DNA from: Aurelia coerulea
Lineage: Eukaryota > Cnidaria > Scyphozoa > Semaeostomeae > Ulmaridae
Assembly: GCA_039566865.1 (NCBI GenBank)
Contig: CM076958.1
Location: forward strand, 5,618,501-5,682,500
DNA length: 64,000 bases
Direction of reading: 5' to 3'
Position 1 is the first letter of the stretch. Every line of letters starts with the position of its first letter. The notes beneath the pieces are model-generated. The model did not search any database. It worked only from the letters and a program-made list of their open reading frames with translations, and was not told the origin of the DNA. Below are positions 46,590 through 58,365 of this stretch, piece after piece. The position numbers and the translations under genes were made by a program.

Positions 46590-48007
46590 GCTGGGAGAAA
46601 TGTGACATTGCCGTCATTAATAGAAAGAAATGCCCTTCCTCTTACAACTGAATTGGATTGATACTTGGTATTATGCTGTTGTTAAAGTTCAGAGGATCCT
46701 CTAGATTTGGCACAATATGATGCCAAACTAAATGCTTTCTGTTCATTAGAAAGGTTTAAGAAATTCAATTGAAAAATGTTAATTCAAAACTTTCTCATTC
46801 CTCCAAGTCTTAGGATAATCCTTAACCCCCTTGATCAAATCTATCCAAGCATTAGAAGCAAGTCTGAAAATTCCTTATATACATCCATTCCGTGCATTTG
46901 TATCTTGATAAGAGTTGGTAAAATCGTCCAAAAAGTACAGAAAATCTGGCTCCCCTATCGCTACTTTTGTTTCGTCCTGTTGTTTTATGAGCCAGTAAGG
47001 ATTTAGTGCCTATCTTAGACCACTCATTGTGATTTTAAGCCGTTGAAACGTTCTTTAGTTTGCCTGAGTACCTCTTCTTATGGGTGAAAAATTTCTTTTG
47101 ATTCGAAGAAAGCTAACCAAACTATAGAATGGCATAACAGGATCTAGGATCAATATAGGTGCTGCAGGTTGTGAAAAACCTTAATTCATTGATTGATTGG
47201 ATAGAAGTCCTATTTCTCAGTTTGACAAATACAGCCAAAATATGGGCTGTTCAGTATCATGTAGATGTTAACTTTTTGATGATCAGTATAATTGAAAGAC
47301 AGTAATAGATCTAAACAGTTTCCGTATCATTAGAAGGAAATTACTAAACAAAAACATAATTTTTTCCATTTTTATGGTTGAAAAGATCGATTAAATTGAG
47401 CCTCTCACTTATGGCTTTAGCCAAAGTCCATGGCACCGAGTTTTCAGGAGTTTTTCATTTAACACAAAAAGTTGTGCAATTATATATCATGAAAACACTT
47501 TCAAAATTAAGTGAAAACTTTCTGCAAGACCAGGGAGTTGCAAGTTTCAAATCGGTAAATAATTTTGTAGCATAATGTTTCAAATGGTGGATATACTTTT
47601 ACGACTTACTTGTTAGGTATGTAATCTTTAAAAAGTAGTGTAAATTGTCATTAAATGATTTTTTGGATTGAATCCCTTCAAGTGAATTTAGATATTTGTC
47701 TGCCATTCTACCGTTCTATATTTGAGATCTTCATTCTTTCAAAAATTACAGCATTTTTCTTTTTGTCAAAAGAATTTATGCATGGTTTTGAAAGCATTCC
47801 GAAGAACATTGCAATTGATTCAAAACTGACCAATTTTCAAGAAAGTTATAGTTCATAAATTCTGTGATAAAGAGACAAAGCAAAACTCTGTCGCATTTTT
47901 GGACTACCATTTTCCCATTAGATAAGATGTCATATCTTCAGAAACGATGGAATAAAAAACAGCTGTATTTTAGAAAAGAATACGTATGGTATAAAAAATC
48001 CATGATA
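46590..48007. other. Gene-free stretch
   Basis: About 1.4 kb of AT-rich DNA. No supported gene, RNA or repeat border. Confidence 0.4.
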
Positions 48008-48009
48008 TA

Positions 48010-48765
48010 CCGGGTGTCTCAGAACAAAGTACCCCCTTTTGACTGGAAATATGAACCAAGCATTAAGATATCATTGCTCCCCGACTTCACAGCTAAATTT
48101 ATCATTGTTTAAATTAGATGCACGTACCTTGCATTTAGAAATCGTCCATCAAACACCGGAGATACAGGTTCGCAAAGTCAAAATTTACAGTGCACCCAAA
48201 ACCAGAGGTTTTGAAAAAGGGCCTAGTCATGATTTGTATCGTGGACATTTTCCAAAGTACCTGTAGACTTTAAGTTTCCGTGTTTGGCTTTTGAAAAGAA
48301 GAAAGGATGCATGGACATGGCGCTGATTAAACAAATACAATAAAAATGTGGTAAGAGTGATGTGCTCCTTTTCATCTTCTTTAATACAAAACACTTGGGA
48401 TCAAATGCAATGCAAGGACCGTTTCCTTAAAAGAAAAGTGACTTCAAGAACAATTGAAGTAATTCAAGGTATAAATCTTTTCAAAAATAGAAAGCAAAGG
48501 TCAAAGTCGAAAATTCGTTTGCAAGATGCCTGTTTGTTGTCGAAGTATGGCTAGGCCATTTCTCAAAACTTCTGGTTTCAGGTGCACTCTAAATTTTGAC
48601 CTTGTGAACTCATATCTCTGGTGTTTGGTGGTCGCTTTCGAAATGCAAGGTATGTGTATTTAAGTTGAAGACAAACAAATGTAGCCATGAATTCAAAAAG
48701 TCCCGAAATATTATCGTTTTGTTGCCTTGTTGAGTCAAAAAGGGGTACTTTTTTGAGACACCCGG
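48010..48765. mobile_element. TA-flanked foldback, family H
   Basis: TA at 48008-48009 and 48766-48767. Ends CCGGGTGTCTCAGAACAAAG and CTTTTTTGAGACACCCGG pair. Arms pair over about 230 bp: TTGCATTTAGAAATCG, CAAACACCGGAGAT and GTGCACCCAAAACCAGA on the left have complements on the right (GTTTCAGGTGCACTCTAAAT, TCTCTGGTGTTTGGTGG). No coding capacity. Confidence 0.9.
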
Positions 48766-48867
48766 TAGAATCATAGTAATGAATACGAAGTTCCTTTCAA
48801 AAGAGGATTTAACATCCATGTAAACGATTTGTTTATTGATTTGAGAAAAATGCTGCATACAGCCTTT

Positions 48868-48909
48868 CTGCGGCTGCCCTGCGGCTGCCCTGCGGCTGCC
48901 CTGCGGCTG
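48868..48909. repeat. 11-bp minisatellite, about four copies
   Basis: CTGCGGCTGCC repeated nearly four times, a GC-rich island in AT-rich DNA. Confidence 0.95.
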
Positions 48910-49359
48910 TTTGCTGTTCTGGTCGTTGTGCAATGGCTTGAATGTGTTTTATCAAGAAAAAATCTTATCTCAAGGAAGCACAATCTCACGTTTTCACATC
49001 CTTCTATTTATCACGATGGGAATAATTCAATATTTTCAGTTTTACCTGATCTTGGTTCTGTTCATGAAAAGAAAGAAATTAAATATTTATAGAAATTGCT
49101 TCTAGATAAGCTGTTTGAGGCCTTCCTCTCGATTCTTCGAATGGGGCGTGCTTCCCGTTTCCGGTTTAAAAAAAATTAGATGGAAGGAAATGGAGAATGA
49201 TGTTTTGGGAGGAGGAGTTTCTGCATCTTAATGCCCATCGTTGGTATATCGTGTACTTAGCCTTATCAATACCGGGCTTTTTGCACCCTTGAAGTACTAT
49301 GGGGGTTGGGGGGCACAAAGTCAGTGTACAGTAACGAAATGTACACAATAACACGATAA
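48910..49359. other. Gene-free stretch
   Basis: No supported feature. Confidence 0.35.
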
Positions 49360-49830
49360 GCCACTTTATAATTCTTCATTGCCACCATATGACGTCACGA
49401 TGACATCATAATTGAGGAAAATTCCAATATTTACTTTTTTATTAGATACTTTCGTTCATACTGCCACTAGATCGTATCATAGCATGAACAAATAAAAATC
49501 GGTGATATAGTATCTATTTAAGCTCATTAGTTATATCATATATTACTTTTTTATTTGCATCAGTTTGTCGTTGTTTCATTCAAACCCCTAATTGCAGATT
49601 CAGATACTCTAAAATGCCTTAACATTATTTATAACAATCCATAGAACCAATATTGGCTATCAAAGTTTATCTAATGCAATTGTTATTGTTTGCATGCCGT
49701 CATAAACTTTGATTACGTCATGAACTTTAACATGGTTGGTTTCATAAAAAATGAATGGACTTATATATACATAATCTGAAAGCCCTCATCGAGAGCTATC
49801 GAGTGATGTTATTTTAAATGATCTAGTCTA
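49360..49830 (-). mobile_element. Element L, copy 2 (inverted relative to copy 1)
   Basis: Complement of 35118-35600: same order of GATGAGGGCTTTCAG, ATCAAAGTTTATGACG, GAAACAACGACAAACTG and GATGTCATCGTGACGTCAT. Old copy, roughly 65-70% alike by eye. Confidence 0.65.
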
Positions 49831-49884
49831 TGATAAGCCTGACAAAAATAAGACTTGCTTCTTTAATTTCCTAGCTTTTTTCCT

Positions 49885-50640
49885 ATTCATGTACGATACC
49901 AAGGGGAACAAAAAACAATGACTCCCCCGTGGCCAATTCATAAAGACACACAATTAATCTAAATACAATTACACTACAAACGATTAAAAACTAATAGATA
50001 CTAAACTAATGGATTCTGACGGATATAAGATGTTGGGTCAGGGATGGGATGAATTGTAGAAAGTCTCGAATGCAGCTTGCTCTGTAATAAGAATAGAATG
50101 CCTGACATTTAATGTAAATCGGAATTTACATAGAAAAAGAACATTTACGCAAAGGGACTTGTTGGTTGCTTTGTACTGAAGTTTCAAAGATCTCAACCAA
50201 ACCGACCAGTTTTGTGGATTAAATGCAAAGTCAATTAGAGTATAGTTCTGTTCAAGTCATCAAAAAGGTCTTGATCACGACATAATAAAAGCTGCGTCAA
50301 AGCATCATTTTGAAAGATTGGTGATTTGTGCAAAAGATTGCATTAATTCTACGATCCCAGCAAGAAGATATTGTCGTTGAACGTCAAAAGAAGGGCAGAA
50401 CAACAAAATGTGCTCCGTATCCTCAATGCTATCTTGTTTGGCACATTAGGTTTATGGTATCCCCTGAAACCATACCTGAATTTGTGGAAATTTAAGTTGC
50501 TTAGAACAACCCAAAGTTGAGTAAGATAGGATAATCCAATTGGATCGTGAACTGCAAAGACAGATTTGGCGGGGGGGGGATTATTGATAAGACATTTTTT
50601 CCATTCGGATAAGCAATTAGGATAGAAGCTAGACTTCAAT
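49885..50640 (-). pseudogene. LINE 3' end, minus strand
   Basis: Read right to left: SSFYPNCLSEWKK, NNPPPAKSVFAVHDPIGLSY, LTQLWVVLSNLNFHKFRYGF, then a frameshift and the EDTEH-like and LLC-like blocks, stop, and about 340 bp of 3' UTR ending near 49885. Its UTR matches the copy at 13.3-13.68 kb closely (GTGGCCAATTCATAAAGACA, ATCCATTAGTTT complement), so the two are the same subfamily. Confidence 0.85.
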
Positions 50641-51305
50641 TAACTTTTCTCTCCTAGCCTTTAAGTTTCCTGCCTGATCACGTGTTGAAAAGATGTTGGT
50701 CACACAATCAGCATCTACCATTTTGAAAAAAGATTCAATTCTTAATAAATCTCTTAAATTTTTGGAAAATTCGCAAACTTTCAGCTCTTTATTGCTCGAA
50801 ATAACGACACTGCATCAATACATTTTGCAACGGGCACTTTGTGCCCCCCCCCCCTTCCTGGTAGGAATAAGGTTAATGAGCTCACTTTGGAGCCAAGCAG
50901 CCACTTTTTCCATGAAGATTGCTTCTAGGGCTTAGAAGCATGCAGAAGTTATCAATTCATGCCTTTGAATACGGTTAGCTAAAGAGTAAGTTACCTGAAT
51001 GATCTGAATCGGTTTTATTGGCATAATAATCCTACTGGATGATGCGATAAACGTGAAACTTGTTGAAAAATCACTGAAATATCTTAATTCTACTAATCTT
51101 TGACTGTTCTTCTTGTGTATTTGTGTAAGATGTGAAAGATATTCTTTAGCTGATAGCTATTACATTACTTCAGGAGGGAGAAAACGACATTTTAGAAGAC
51201 ATTTCGTTATACAAGCAAATTGTGATGACTTCCAAAAAGTCATTTCCTTTTGTCAGTAAAAGTTACAAAAACGTAGCGAACGAGTCAATACATTTTTCAT
51301 AGGGA
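50641..51305. other. Gene-free stretch
   Basis: No supported feature; a C-run near 50845 only. Confidence 0.35.
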
Positions 51306-51307
51306 AA

Positions 51308-51923
51308 CCGGGTGTCCCAATATCTCATATCTCGATATCGGTTGATCCAGGGTAGAGAATTTAGCTTTTACTAATGGCTAATCCCTTTCAAAATGTTACT
51401 TGATAATTAACTTGAACACAAATACCTCGTTTGTTGGCATTGGTGCTTCGAGAGCAAAGATATTAACTTTGACAGGTCAAATGTGCTACTACCTCTAAAC
51501 CAGACCTTTGGAGATTTGTCCTGAAGAAATACTTGAAGCACAGCGAGTAAATCAATGATAGCCTTAATAACTTTGAGCAATATTGTATTATATCATATTA
51601 TATTCTGTTTGCTAGAAGCATAGTTAACTAATGCTAAAAGTCACCCCACTTAGCAGTTTTTTAATCTTTCTTAAATTTCATTTTTTAATTTTAATGTGCC
51701 TCAAGAATTTGCGAATGAGAATGAGGCCAAAAGGCCAAAGCTCTTGTTTGGAGTTGGACACACATTTTAATATTTTTACTCTCAAATCACCTATATCAAC
51801 AAGCAAGGTACATCTGTTCAAGTTAACTATCGAGGGACATTTGAGAGTGATCAGCAATTGATTAAAGCTAAATTAACAACACTAGACCCAACAACATATT
51901 TACTTTATTTTCTGGGATACCAG
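51308..51923. mobile_element. Foldback family D, copy 2 (weathered)
   Basis: CCGGGTGTCCCAATATC at the left and CTGGGATACCAG at the right. Arms match copy 1: CTTTCAAAATGTTACTTGAT, ACCTCGTTTGTTGGCAT, and on the other side AACAAGCAAGGTACAT and GTTCAAGTTAACTATCGAGG. The TA flanks are no longer clear on the left. Confidence 0.85.
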
Positions 51924-51929
51924 TAGAAT

Positions 51930-52984
51930 GAATAGAAGTGCACGATGAAGGATGAATGACAAAGCTGATGAAAGATCAAACTAGAATATCATAAATTGAG
52001 GCTGCTAAATTGCATCGAATCTAAATATTGCAAGGATTTCATGGCTACTTGGTTGTTTCAACCATAAACACCAAATAAATTGAGAGACATGCCCCCGTTA
52101 TCATGCTGAAAAAGATTAACAGCTAAATAGCTAGGAAGAGCTGGATGATTTCAGGCCTTTCTCCAAATCTCATGGGAGTTGTGCAGATTGAACTAAACAA
52201 CAATTCACTGCAGACCCCCGGTACCATAAGACAGCTTTGTTTCAGTGATATTTTCTGAAACCTTGCCATGAATTGGCAGCAGTCCCCCGTTTCTCGGCGA
52301 ATGATTATCTGTTCACAGGTGAAAAAGCACGAATCATTGACTCTCCAAACGAATGTTTTCAGTGCATTCTTTTCCCAATTATCGCTCAAATGCTACGAAA
52401 AGATATTACTATGAACGCAAATGAACATCTTTGCATGCTGAGTCGACTAACATGCCCACTTCCGATACATGCGATTCATACACTGCTTGAGTATACACTA
52501 CTTGAGAAATTAATGATTAACAGCAATCTTGGCAAAGAAACGTTTAGTAACAGAAAGTTAAGAGAATTGCACCTTTCTTAGGAACGCCAGGTGAGGTGAT
52601 TCATAATAAAGCAAAGAATTACGAATCTGACATGAAGACCTCAAGTTGTACTTTTCATTGCAGGTTATTTTGAAATCGCCGCTCTATCCTAAGATGATTC
52701 TTTTGACTGTGCAGCAGGGCAGATTTTGTGATCTTCAAGTGAGCAAATTGTCATTTTTAAGCCGTGTAAAGCACGTGGTTAGTTAAAAGAAGACAATAGA
52801 ATTGTTTATGAGCTGTAAACGTGTTTGTCTTTGCTGAGTATTCCTGTTGGCCTCCAGGCGCTCTCTTTTCGTAGATTTCGATGAGTATATCGGCTTTTGT
52901 ATTATGAGGACAAAGTTTGCTGCTCATTGAAGTTCGAACAAATAAATTCTTTCAAGGCATATCCTTGCCATTGTCTTTTAGTGT
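51930..52984. other. Gene-free stretch
   Basis: An unrecognised 102-codon open frame at 52273-52581 (GEKARIIDSPNECFQCILFP) has no family resemblance and no supporting signals. Nothing else seen. Confidence 0.3.
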
Positions 52985-53660
52985 AAGTCTCGCTGAAATG
53001 TGATATCATCTGCATGGAATATTAGATGAAGGATCATACATGCAATGTTGAGTGTTATTTCATGTGAAATGAACAATGATGAATATAATTGAACTTCATA
53101 GTGGCGTGAAACAATCAAGCTTCGCTTGGTAAACTAATCAAGAAGCTCAACTTTCCAAGTCTAACGCTTGCTGAAGAAGTAAGGTTATTTACACAATGTT
53201 AAATGATGTTTGATATGAAATGAAGATTGAGGAATTGCATTGAGCTTTGTCATAATACGGTGAAGCATTCGACTTTTTTTTAGAAAAGTCTCTGATGAAG
53301 TGTGCGCTTGAATTGTAAGGTTTGCTGAAATTTGATAGTAGCTGGGAGAATATCGATTGATGGATCATATAAGCAAGTTTTGTTTGATGTGAAGCAATCA
53401 AATGTGAAATTCATTGAAATTTCAAAGTGGACGAATGAAGTATTTGAAGTTAACTGAAGTCTCTGAAGTGTTTGTATACTCTATCCAGTACTGAATTAAG
53501 GCACCGCCGAAGCTGACATTTACTGACGAAATATTGATGAAAGGTCATACAAATAAAGTTGAACGTCGTTTGACTTGAAATTGACAATGGTGAATAACAT
53601 TGAACTTTCAGTTTAACATGGCAAAGCAGTTAAACGTGAGCTATCTGTATGGATCAATAT
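52985..53660. repeat. Degenerate ~170-bp tandem repeat, about four units
   Basis: Recurring order in each unit: (T/C)GCTGAA, GATG(A)AAGGTCATAC-type phrase, TGTTTGA(T/C)(A/G)TGAAA, then a TTGAA(C)TT(T/C) phrase and GGTGAAGCA/GGCAAAGCA. Unit landmarks at about 53026, 53190, 53358 and 53535. Units are much diverged. Confidence 0.6.
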
Positions 53661-53711
53661 AGTGTCTGATAATTAAACAGCCGTGGTAGCATTGGATTGT
53701 GGCTTTCCCAG

Positions 53712-53911
53712 TACACAACAGGCCGTTAGTTTGTTTGGTATCTGTGGTTGGAAATATGTTGTCGTATGGTGGAGCGAAGACCCGACGGAAGGGCATCACT
53801 TCTCAAGGCATACAGCATCATCTTGTAATGGGAACGGTCAACGTTGCGATGAATGGTCCTCGAAAATCTGCCTGGAAGAGGTTGGCACGAAGATCCTCTG
53901 TTTTCATACCA
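53712..53911 (+). CDS. Exon-like segment, unrecognised
   Basis: A good acceptor (TGTGGCTTTCCCAG|) and donor (ATACCA|GTAAGT) bound 200 bp open in two frames. One frame reads MLSYGGAKTRRKGI and GPRKSAWKRLARRSSVFIP; the other is Cys/Trp-rich (GICGWKYVVVWWSEDPTEG). I recognise neither. Its last 50 bp also form the start of the degenerate repeat units that follow, so it may be part of a repeat and not a host exon. Confidence 0.25.
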
Positions 53912-54768
53912 GTAAGTTTTATCATAATAATAATATTAATCAATAATCTACTGTTCTATACAGCTGAAATTAGTAAAATTCCAGAGAATTCTAGATTAGA
54001 AGAGCTAATATAAAAAAAGCTCTTGAGAAATCTGCCTGGTAAAGACTGACACAAATATCTCGTATTTCCATAGCTATATATTGTATCATATTAATCATCA
54101 TAAATCTATATCTTTTATGAAAATGACTACATTAAATTTCTGAAAATTCTAGCAATAAAGAGTTACTTTAAGATCTCTTTAAAGAGCCGTTTTCACCCAA
54201 GGTGCTTCGTGGGCAAGTTGCAATTTCAAACTGCTTGAAATAAAGTTTGACCCTAATGAAAAATATAGATCGACATCGTAGTAGTCAAACTAACTGACAT
54301 GTCAAAGCAAATTCTAGCAGTTTAACTACTGAAAGGTGGATCTAATTTTTCCACTTAGGCTAAAATTGATCTTCAGACCATCTGAAATTGCAAAGGAGCC
54401 TGCAAAGGACCCTGCAAAGGACCCTGCAAAGGAGCCTGCAAAGGACCCTCTGGGTGACAAGGACTTTTTAAGTCTATCTGAAAGAGAATAGCGCATGTAG
54501 CTTCTGTTTTCATCTGAGCTCGTGGTATTATCATAATCATCAAAAGGTGCCATGTGTCATGTAGAAATGACTGTAAAAAATTCAAAACAATTCGAGAATA
54601 GAAGAGTTGAGCTACTATAATTTTTTTTGGGAATCTTCCTGGAGGAGAATGGCACAAAGATATCCTGCTTTTGTACTTGTTAATGGCATCATATAAGCAT
54701 TAGTCCTAAAATCTCACAGTTCAATTCTAGAGAAACAATATATGCAAATGAAATCGATCTAGGATTCT
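53862..54768. repeat. Degenerate ~157-bp repeat array, left part
   Basis: AAATCTGCCTGG(A)A(G/A)AG..TGGCAC.AAGAT is found at 53866 and 54023 (157 bp apart) and 54636, each followed by TTTTCATAC/TTTCCATAG and an AT-rich stretch with ATCATAT-type sequence. The series goes on beyond the TTAA element at 56099-56330. Confidence 0.6.
54389..54448. repeat. 12-bp minisatellite, five copies
   Basis: TGCAAAGGA(G/C)CC five times in a row without indels. Confidence 0.95.
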
Positions 54769-54772
54769 TTAA

Positions 54773-56094
54773 GGTGGATACCTGGTATTAGAATGAAATT
54801 CTTCCCTGGGGATGCTATTCTTTATCTTTATGCATCATTGGAAAACACTTGGAAAGTTGAGTTAATTAATGACATTTTTTTCTAATTTGCACAATTAATC
54901 ACGTGTTAATTTGCATAATTAGGAGAAAAATGTTGTTCTCTTTGAACGGAAACCCTGGAAATTCAACAGGACCTTTGAAAGGAATTCTCAAATAGAAATG
55001 AGCACAAAAGGTAGCTGTAGGGCACCCCACCAGAAAAATCCATGATAACTGCTAAATTCTTGAAAAAAATCTCTAGATTGTGGAATTATTGATATTTCTT
55101 GGTCGTTCATCATTGATTTTCGATAATAGGTAATCATTCTAATTATAAACTTTGAAATTTTCTGGTGAAGTGACCTTCTCCACTTGCACAGGGATCTAAA
55201 ACTGAAAACTGGATGTAAATTGATAGAGTTGGTCCAAAGTTATGACTGTTCAAAAAAATTTAAATGATGAAAAAGTTGGTTTTGAGAAAATTGAGGTTAA
55301 AGTTTCTACACATGTTCAATACAATATCCTTTCACTGTGCGTGTCAACGGAAATTGTTTTAAGACAGCAGCAAATTGGGGAAGGAACAAAAGCTGTTCAA
55401 AGATGTGCTTGAAGATCTTGAAGCTCATTAAAAAGTTAAAATTCAGCTTCTTGTCAGTCTCAAACCCTTCTTTAGTCGCTTTGGTGTACAAGATGAGGCA
55501 GGTTCAACGTTAGGCCTTTTCTGTTTTTTAGGCCACTCTCCTCCCTTGTTGGGTTGTTAGAGCTTCTTCTTGGCCTACTTGGATGCTGTTCTTTACACAT
55601 AAATTAATATGTTGGTTTCCTTTGAATTCCCATCGCAGTTTCTTCGAAACTTCCACTCTCTTTCGCTTGTTCTTGACAATTCACATGCCATAAATTCTTT
55701 ACGAAATGTTCTTTGGAGCAATGGATGAACTGTACATGATGAAAAGTCTAAAAAGTTGGGGAAGCATTTACTTAGTGCCTCCTTTTCAATACAAGGCTGG
55801 CCAATAGGCACAGGTAAACCAACCAAATGGTCTTCTAGCCATCATAGGGATACAAAATATGATCAAAGTAATTTTGTTGATTTCATTTAGGCAACTTCTT
55901 GCGTTGCTAAGGTGTTACCAAGGAGTTTGTCAAAGAGTGGTCAGGTTATTTTACATTATAAGCAAGAAATAACACCGAAAAGGCATTAACTAAGTCAATA
56001 ATCTGATTCTGCATTAAATTTGCTTTTAGAAACTACCAAAACTAGAAAACAGTAAAAATTTGGATTTTCCATGTTTTAATACCAGGTATCCACC
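54773..56094. mobile_element. TTAA-flanked element (piggyBac-like) inside the 157-bp array
   Basis: TTAA at 54769-54772 and 56095-56098. Inverted ends GGTGGATACCTGGTATTA and TAATACCAGGTATCCACC are perfect over 18 bp. 1.32 kb; minus-strand frames inside (GQPCIEKEALSKCF) do not resemble a transposase. The flanking array continues on the right side. Confidence 0.85.
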
Positions 56095-56098
56095 TTAA

Positions 56099-56330
56099 TT
56101 CCGTTGGTTTGGTCCAGGAAATCTGCCTTGAAGTAATTAGCATGCAGATCTTCTTTATTCATACTCATAATTATGACTATAGAAAACTGAATATGGAAAT
56201 TGCCTGTACAAAGCAGATGTATGAGTTTATGACAGATTGCCTTGGTTTCGCCCATGGAAATTTGCCTTGAAGAGACTGGCAATCATAAACTGATAATGAA
56301 ATCACCATGTAGTACCCAAGTTCTGGAGAA
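56099..56330. repeat. Degenerate ~157-bp repeat array, right part
   Basis: GGAAATCTGCCTTGAAGTAATTAGCATGCAGATC at 56118 (read in part) and GGAAATTTGCCTTGAAGAGACTGGC at 56257 continue the units seen left of the TTAA element. Confidence 0.6.
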
Positions 56331-56395
56331 CTAGAATACAAGTTTCCTGTATCCAAAGCATATGTAAGAACAGGTTGACACTATACGGGTGTGAC

Positions 56396-56455
56396 GTTGG
56401 ATCCATAATGAAAAGGTAAAGGGTCATCTCCTATTTACACCGTTCCTGCTAATCT
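56396..56455 (+). repeat. Direct repeat flanking element I, left copy
   Basis: GTTGGATCC(A/G)TAA... TTTACACCGTT(C/T)CTGCT; the second copy is at 58308-58365 in the same orientation, the element I between them. Confidence 0.6.
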
Positions 56456-56462
56456 TCTTCTA

Positions 56463-58290
56463 AAGGAATGTCCCAAAGTTTTTGCCTCGTTTGTGTGGCT
56501 GCTGTGGAGGAGCTGTTGATGTAAGTGCCTCGGTTTTTACACAGTTGCATAGGTCTGGCTTAAACTTAGAGTTTGAGACAATGTTTGAGTCAATCTGACA
56601 AGTGGTTAATTGTTGCTTATTCATGGCAGAGGAAGTCAAAATAAGTGGTTGCTTCAAAAACAGCACTGCTATTGTTCTCCAGCAATCTCAAAATCAAGTA
56701 AATTTTCAAAGAAAGGGTTCTAGCGTTGTATTTAAATTCTTCTGCATTTTTTAAAAGGTTTAATAGTGTTATTTATCTATAAGACAATGCTGTCTTCCTT
56801 TTTAAGATCGTAGAGAGCATTCGAATGTGACTCTAGAATACTTTCTGTCATACACTACAGGGTTTCCCAGAAACATTGTTCGGTGTTTGATTAAATATTG
56901 AAAAGTAACGGTAAAATGTACAGGCTCCTGGTTTGATATCCCTGTTTCCAAGATTTTAAATTAATTGTTGACACCAGAATCTTGTGAATCTGCTAAGAAT
57001 TCACGGAGTTACAAGCTTTTGAAGTTCAAGTTTGTGCGAAAGCTGAAACTAGATGCCCCCAACTGACTTGTTTTTCAAGAAGACGTCCCAACATAAGGGT
57101 AAAAGAAGACTGTCCAATGTTTTACGCCTCGTATAGATATCAGAGTAATTTACTTTTGCAACCGTTGCCAAAATTTACTTAAGAATGCAAGTATTCAAAC
57201 ATGGAATGAAAACTTAATCAACGAGAGACGGGGCCATTCCAAATTGTTCTCAACAGGATTCCTCCAAGCATCCAGAACCTTTATTCAATGTTAGAGAAAG
57301 CTAGTTTATCGAAAGGGTTTTTTAAATTCCATTTTATTTGCTTTGAATAAACGAGATTCTACTTTCAGAAAATATGCAATTTAGGGGCGTCTTGTTTCAG
57401 CTTTCGCCCAAACTTGAACTTCAAAGAGTCGTAACACCGTGAATATTTAGCCAATTTGTTAGCTAGCTTCTGGAGCCTAAAATTTGTTTAAAAGCTCAGC
57501 AATATGGTTATCTTACCATGGAGCCCGTTCGTTATTTCGTTATTTTAAATATTGACTCAAACATCGAAAAATTTTCTTGGGACACCCTGTACTTGATTTT
57601 GACACCACAAATCGCAACCAGCAATCGATATCTCAAACGTTGTATTTTGAACGTAAGAAATATGTTGTCAGAGGTTATGAGGAAACCTTCACGTATTCCC
57701 TCTTCACTGAAAGTTCATGTTTCAATATTTAAGAATAAACACAAGATATCACATTTCAGTTCACAACCCAAAAATAAATGAAGTGGCAAGATACTGATCA
57801 ACCCTTTCCTTTTAGGGGAGTGAAGTGTGTCTAACTTCGAGAGTAAAACCATTCAACGGATCCATGGGGTGTAATGGAGCCAAAGAAACGCAGCTATTCC
57901 CCGTTGTAGACTGTAGCTTTTTGCTATTTTTGTGCCTAAAAATGTTGTCTTCTGTTGATTCAAAGTGTCTCCAATTTCTGAATTCCACCTCCTGCGATAT
58001 TTTATACTCTAAACTCATCGTTTTTCAAGGGAACCGCTCGTAAGAAACGTATCCCTTGTAAGAAATTCTCTTGCACACAACAAAAGTGCTGTTTTTGCAG
58101 CAACCACTTATTTAGCATTTCCTCTGCCCATAGTTAATATGTTCTGCCATAAATCAGCAACCACTTCGCAGATTGATCCATGCAAAGTCTCAAACTCTAA
58201 GTTGAATCCTGACCAATGCAGCTGTGTAAAACTGAGACCATTGATGCTACGGCAGCCACGCAAACAGGGCACACCCTTTTTGTGACACCC
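56463..58290. mobile_element. Weathered foldback I carrying foldback G inside
   Basis: Inner arms pair: GTGTGGCTGCTGTGG, TTTTTACACAGTTGCATAGG and AACTTAGAGTTTGAGACAAT on the left (56490-56590) against their complements on the right (58170-58260). Outer ends AAGGAATGTCCCAAAG and TTTTTGTGACACCC are a faded version of the GGGTGTCCCAAA end, with TA next to both. Without G it would be about 1.1 kb. Confidence 0.7.
56868..57589. mobile_element. TA-flanked foldback, family G, nested in I
   Basis: TA at 56866-56867 and 57590-57591. Ends CAGGGTTTCCCAGAAACATT and TTTTCTTGGGACACCCTG. Arms pair over about 200 bp: TTCACGGAGTTACAAGC, TGAAGTTCAAGTTTG and GCGAAAGCTGAAAC against their complements near 57395-57470. 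Confidence 0.9.
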
Positions 58291-58365
58291 TATATAACGG
58301 TACAATGTTGGATCCGTAACAAAGTGTAACGGATCTCCTTCCCATTTACACCGTTTCTGCTTATC

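Noticed and set aside
51963..51990. CTGATGA as a hammerhead ribozyme core (also at 53287 and 22711)
   Set aside because: No helix II closing before a GAAA and no matching helices I and III could be drawn.
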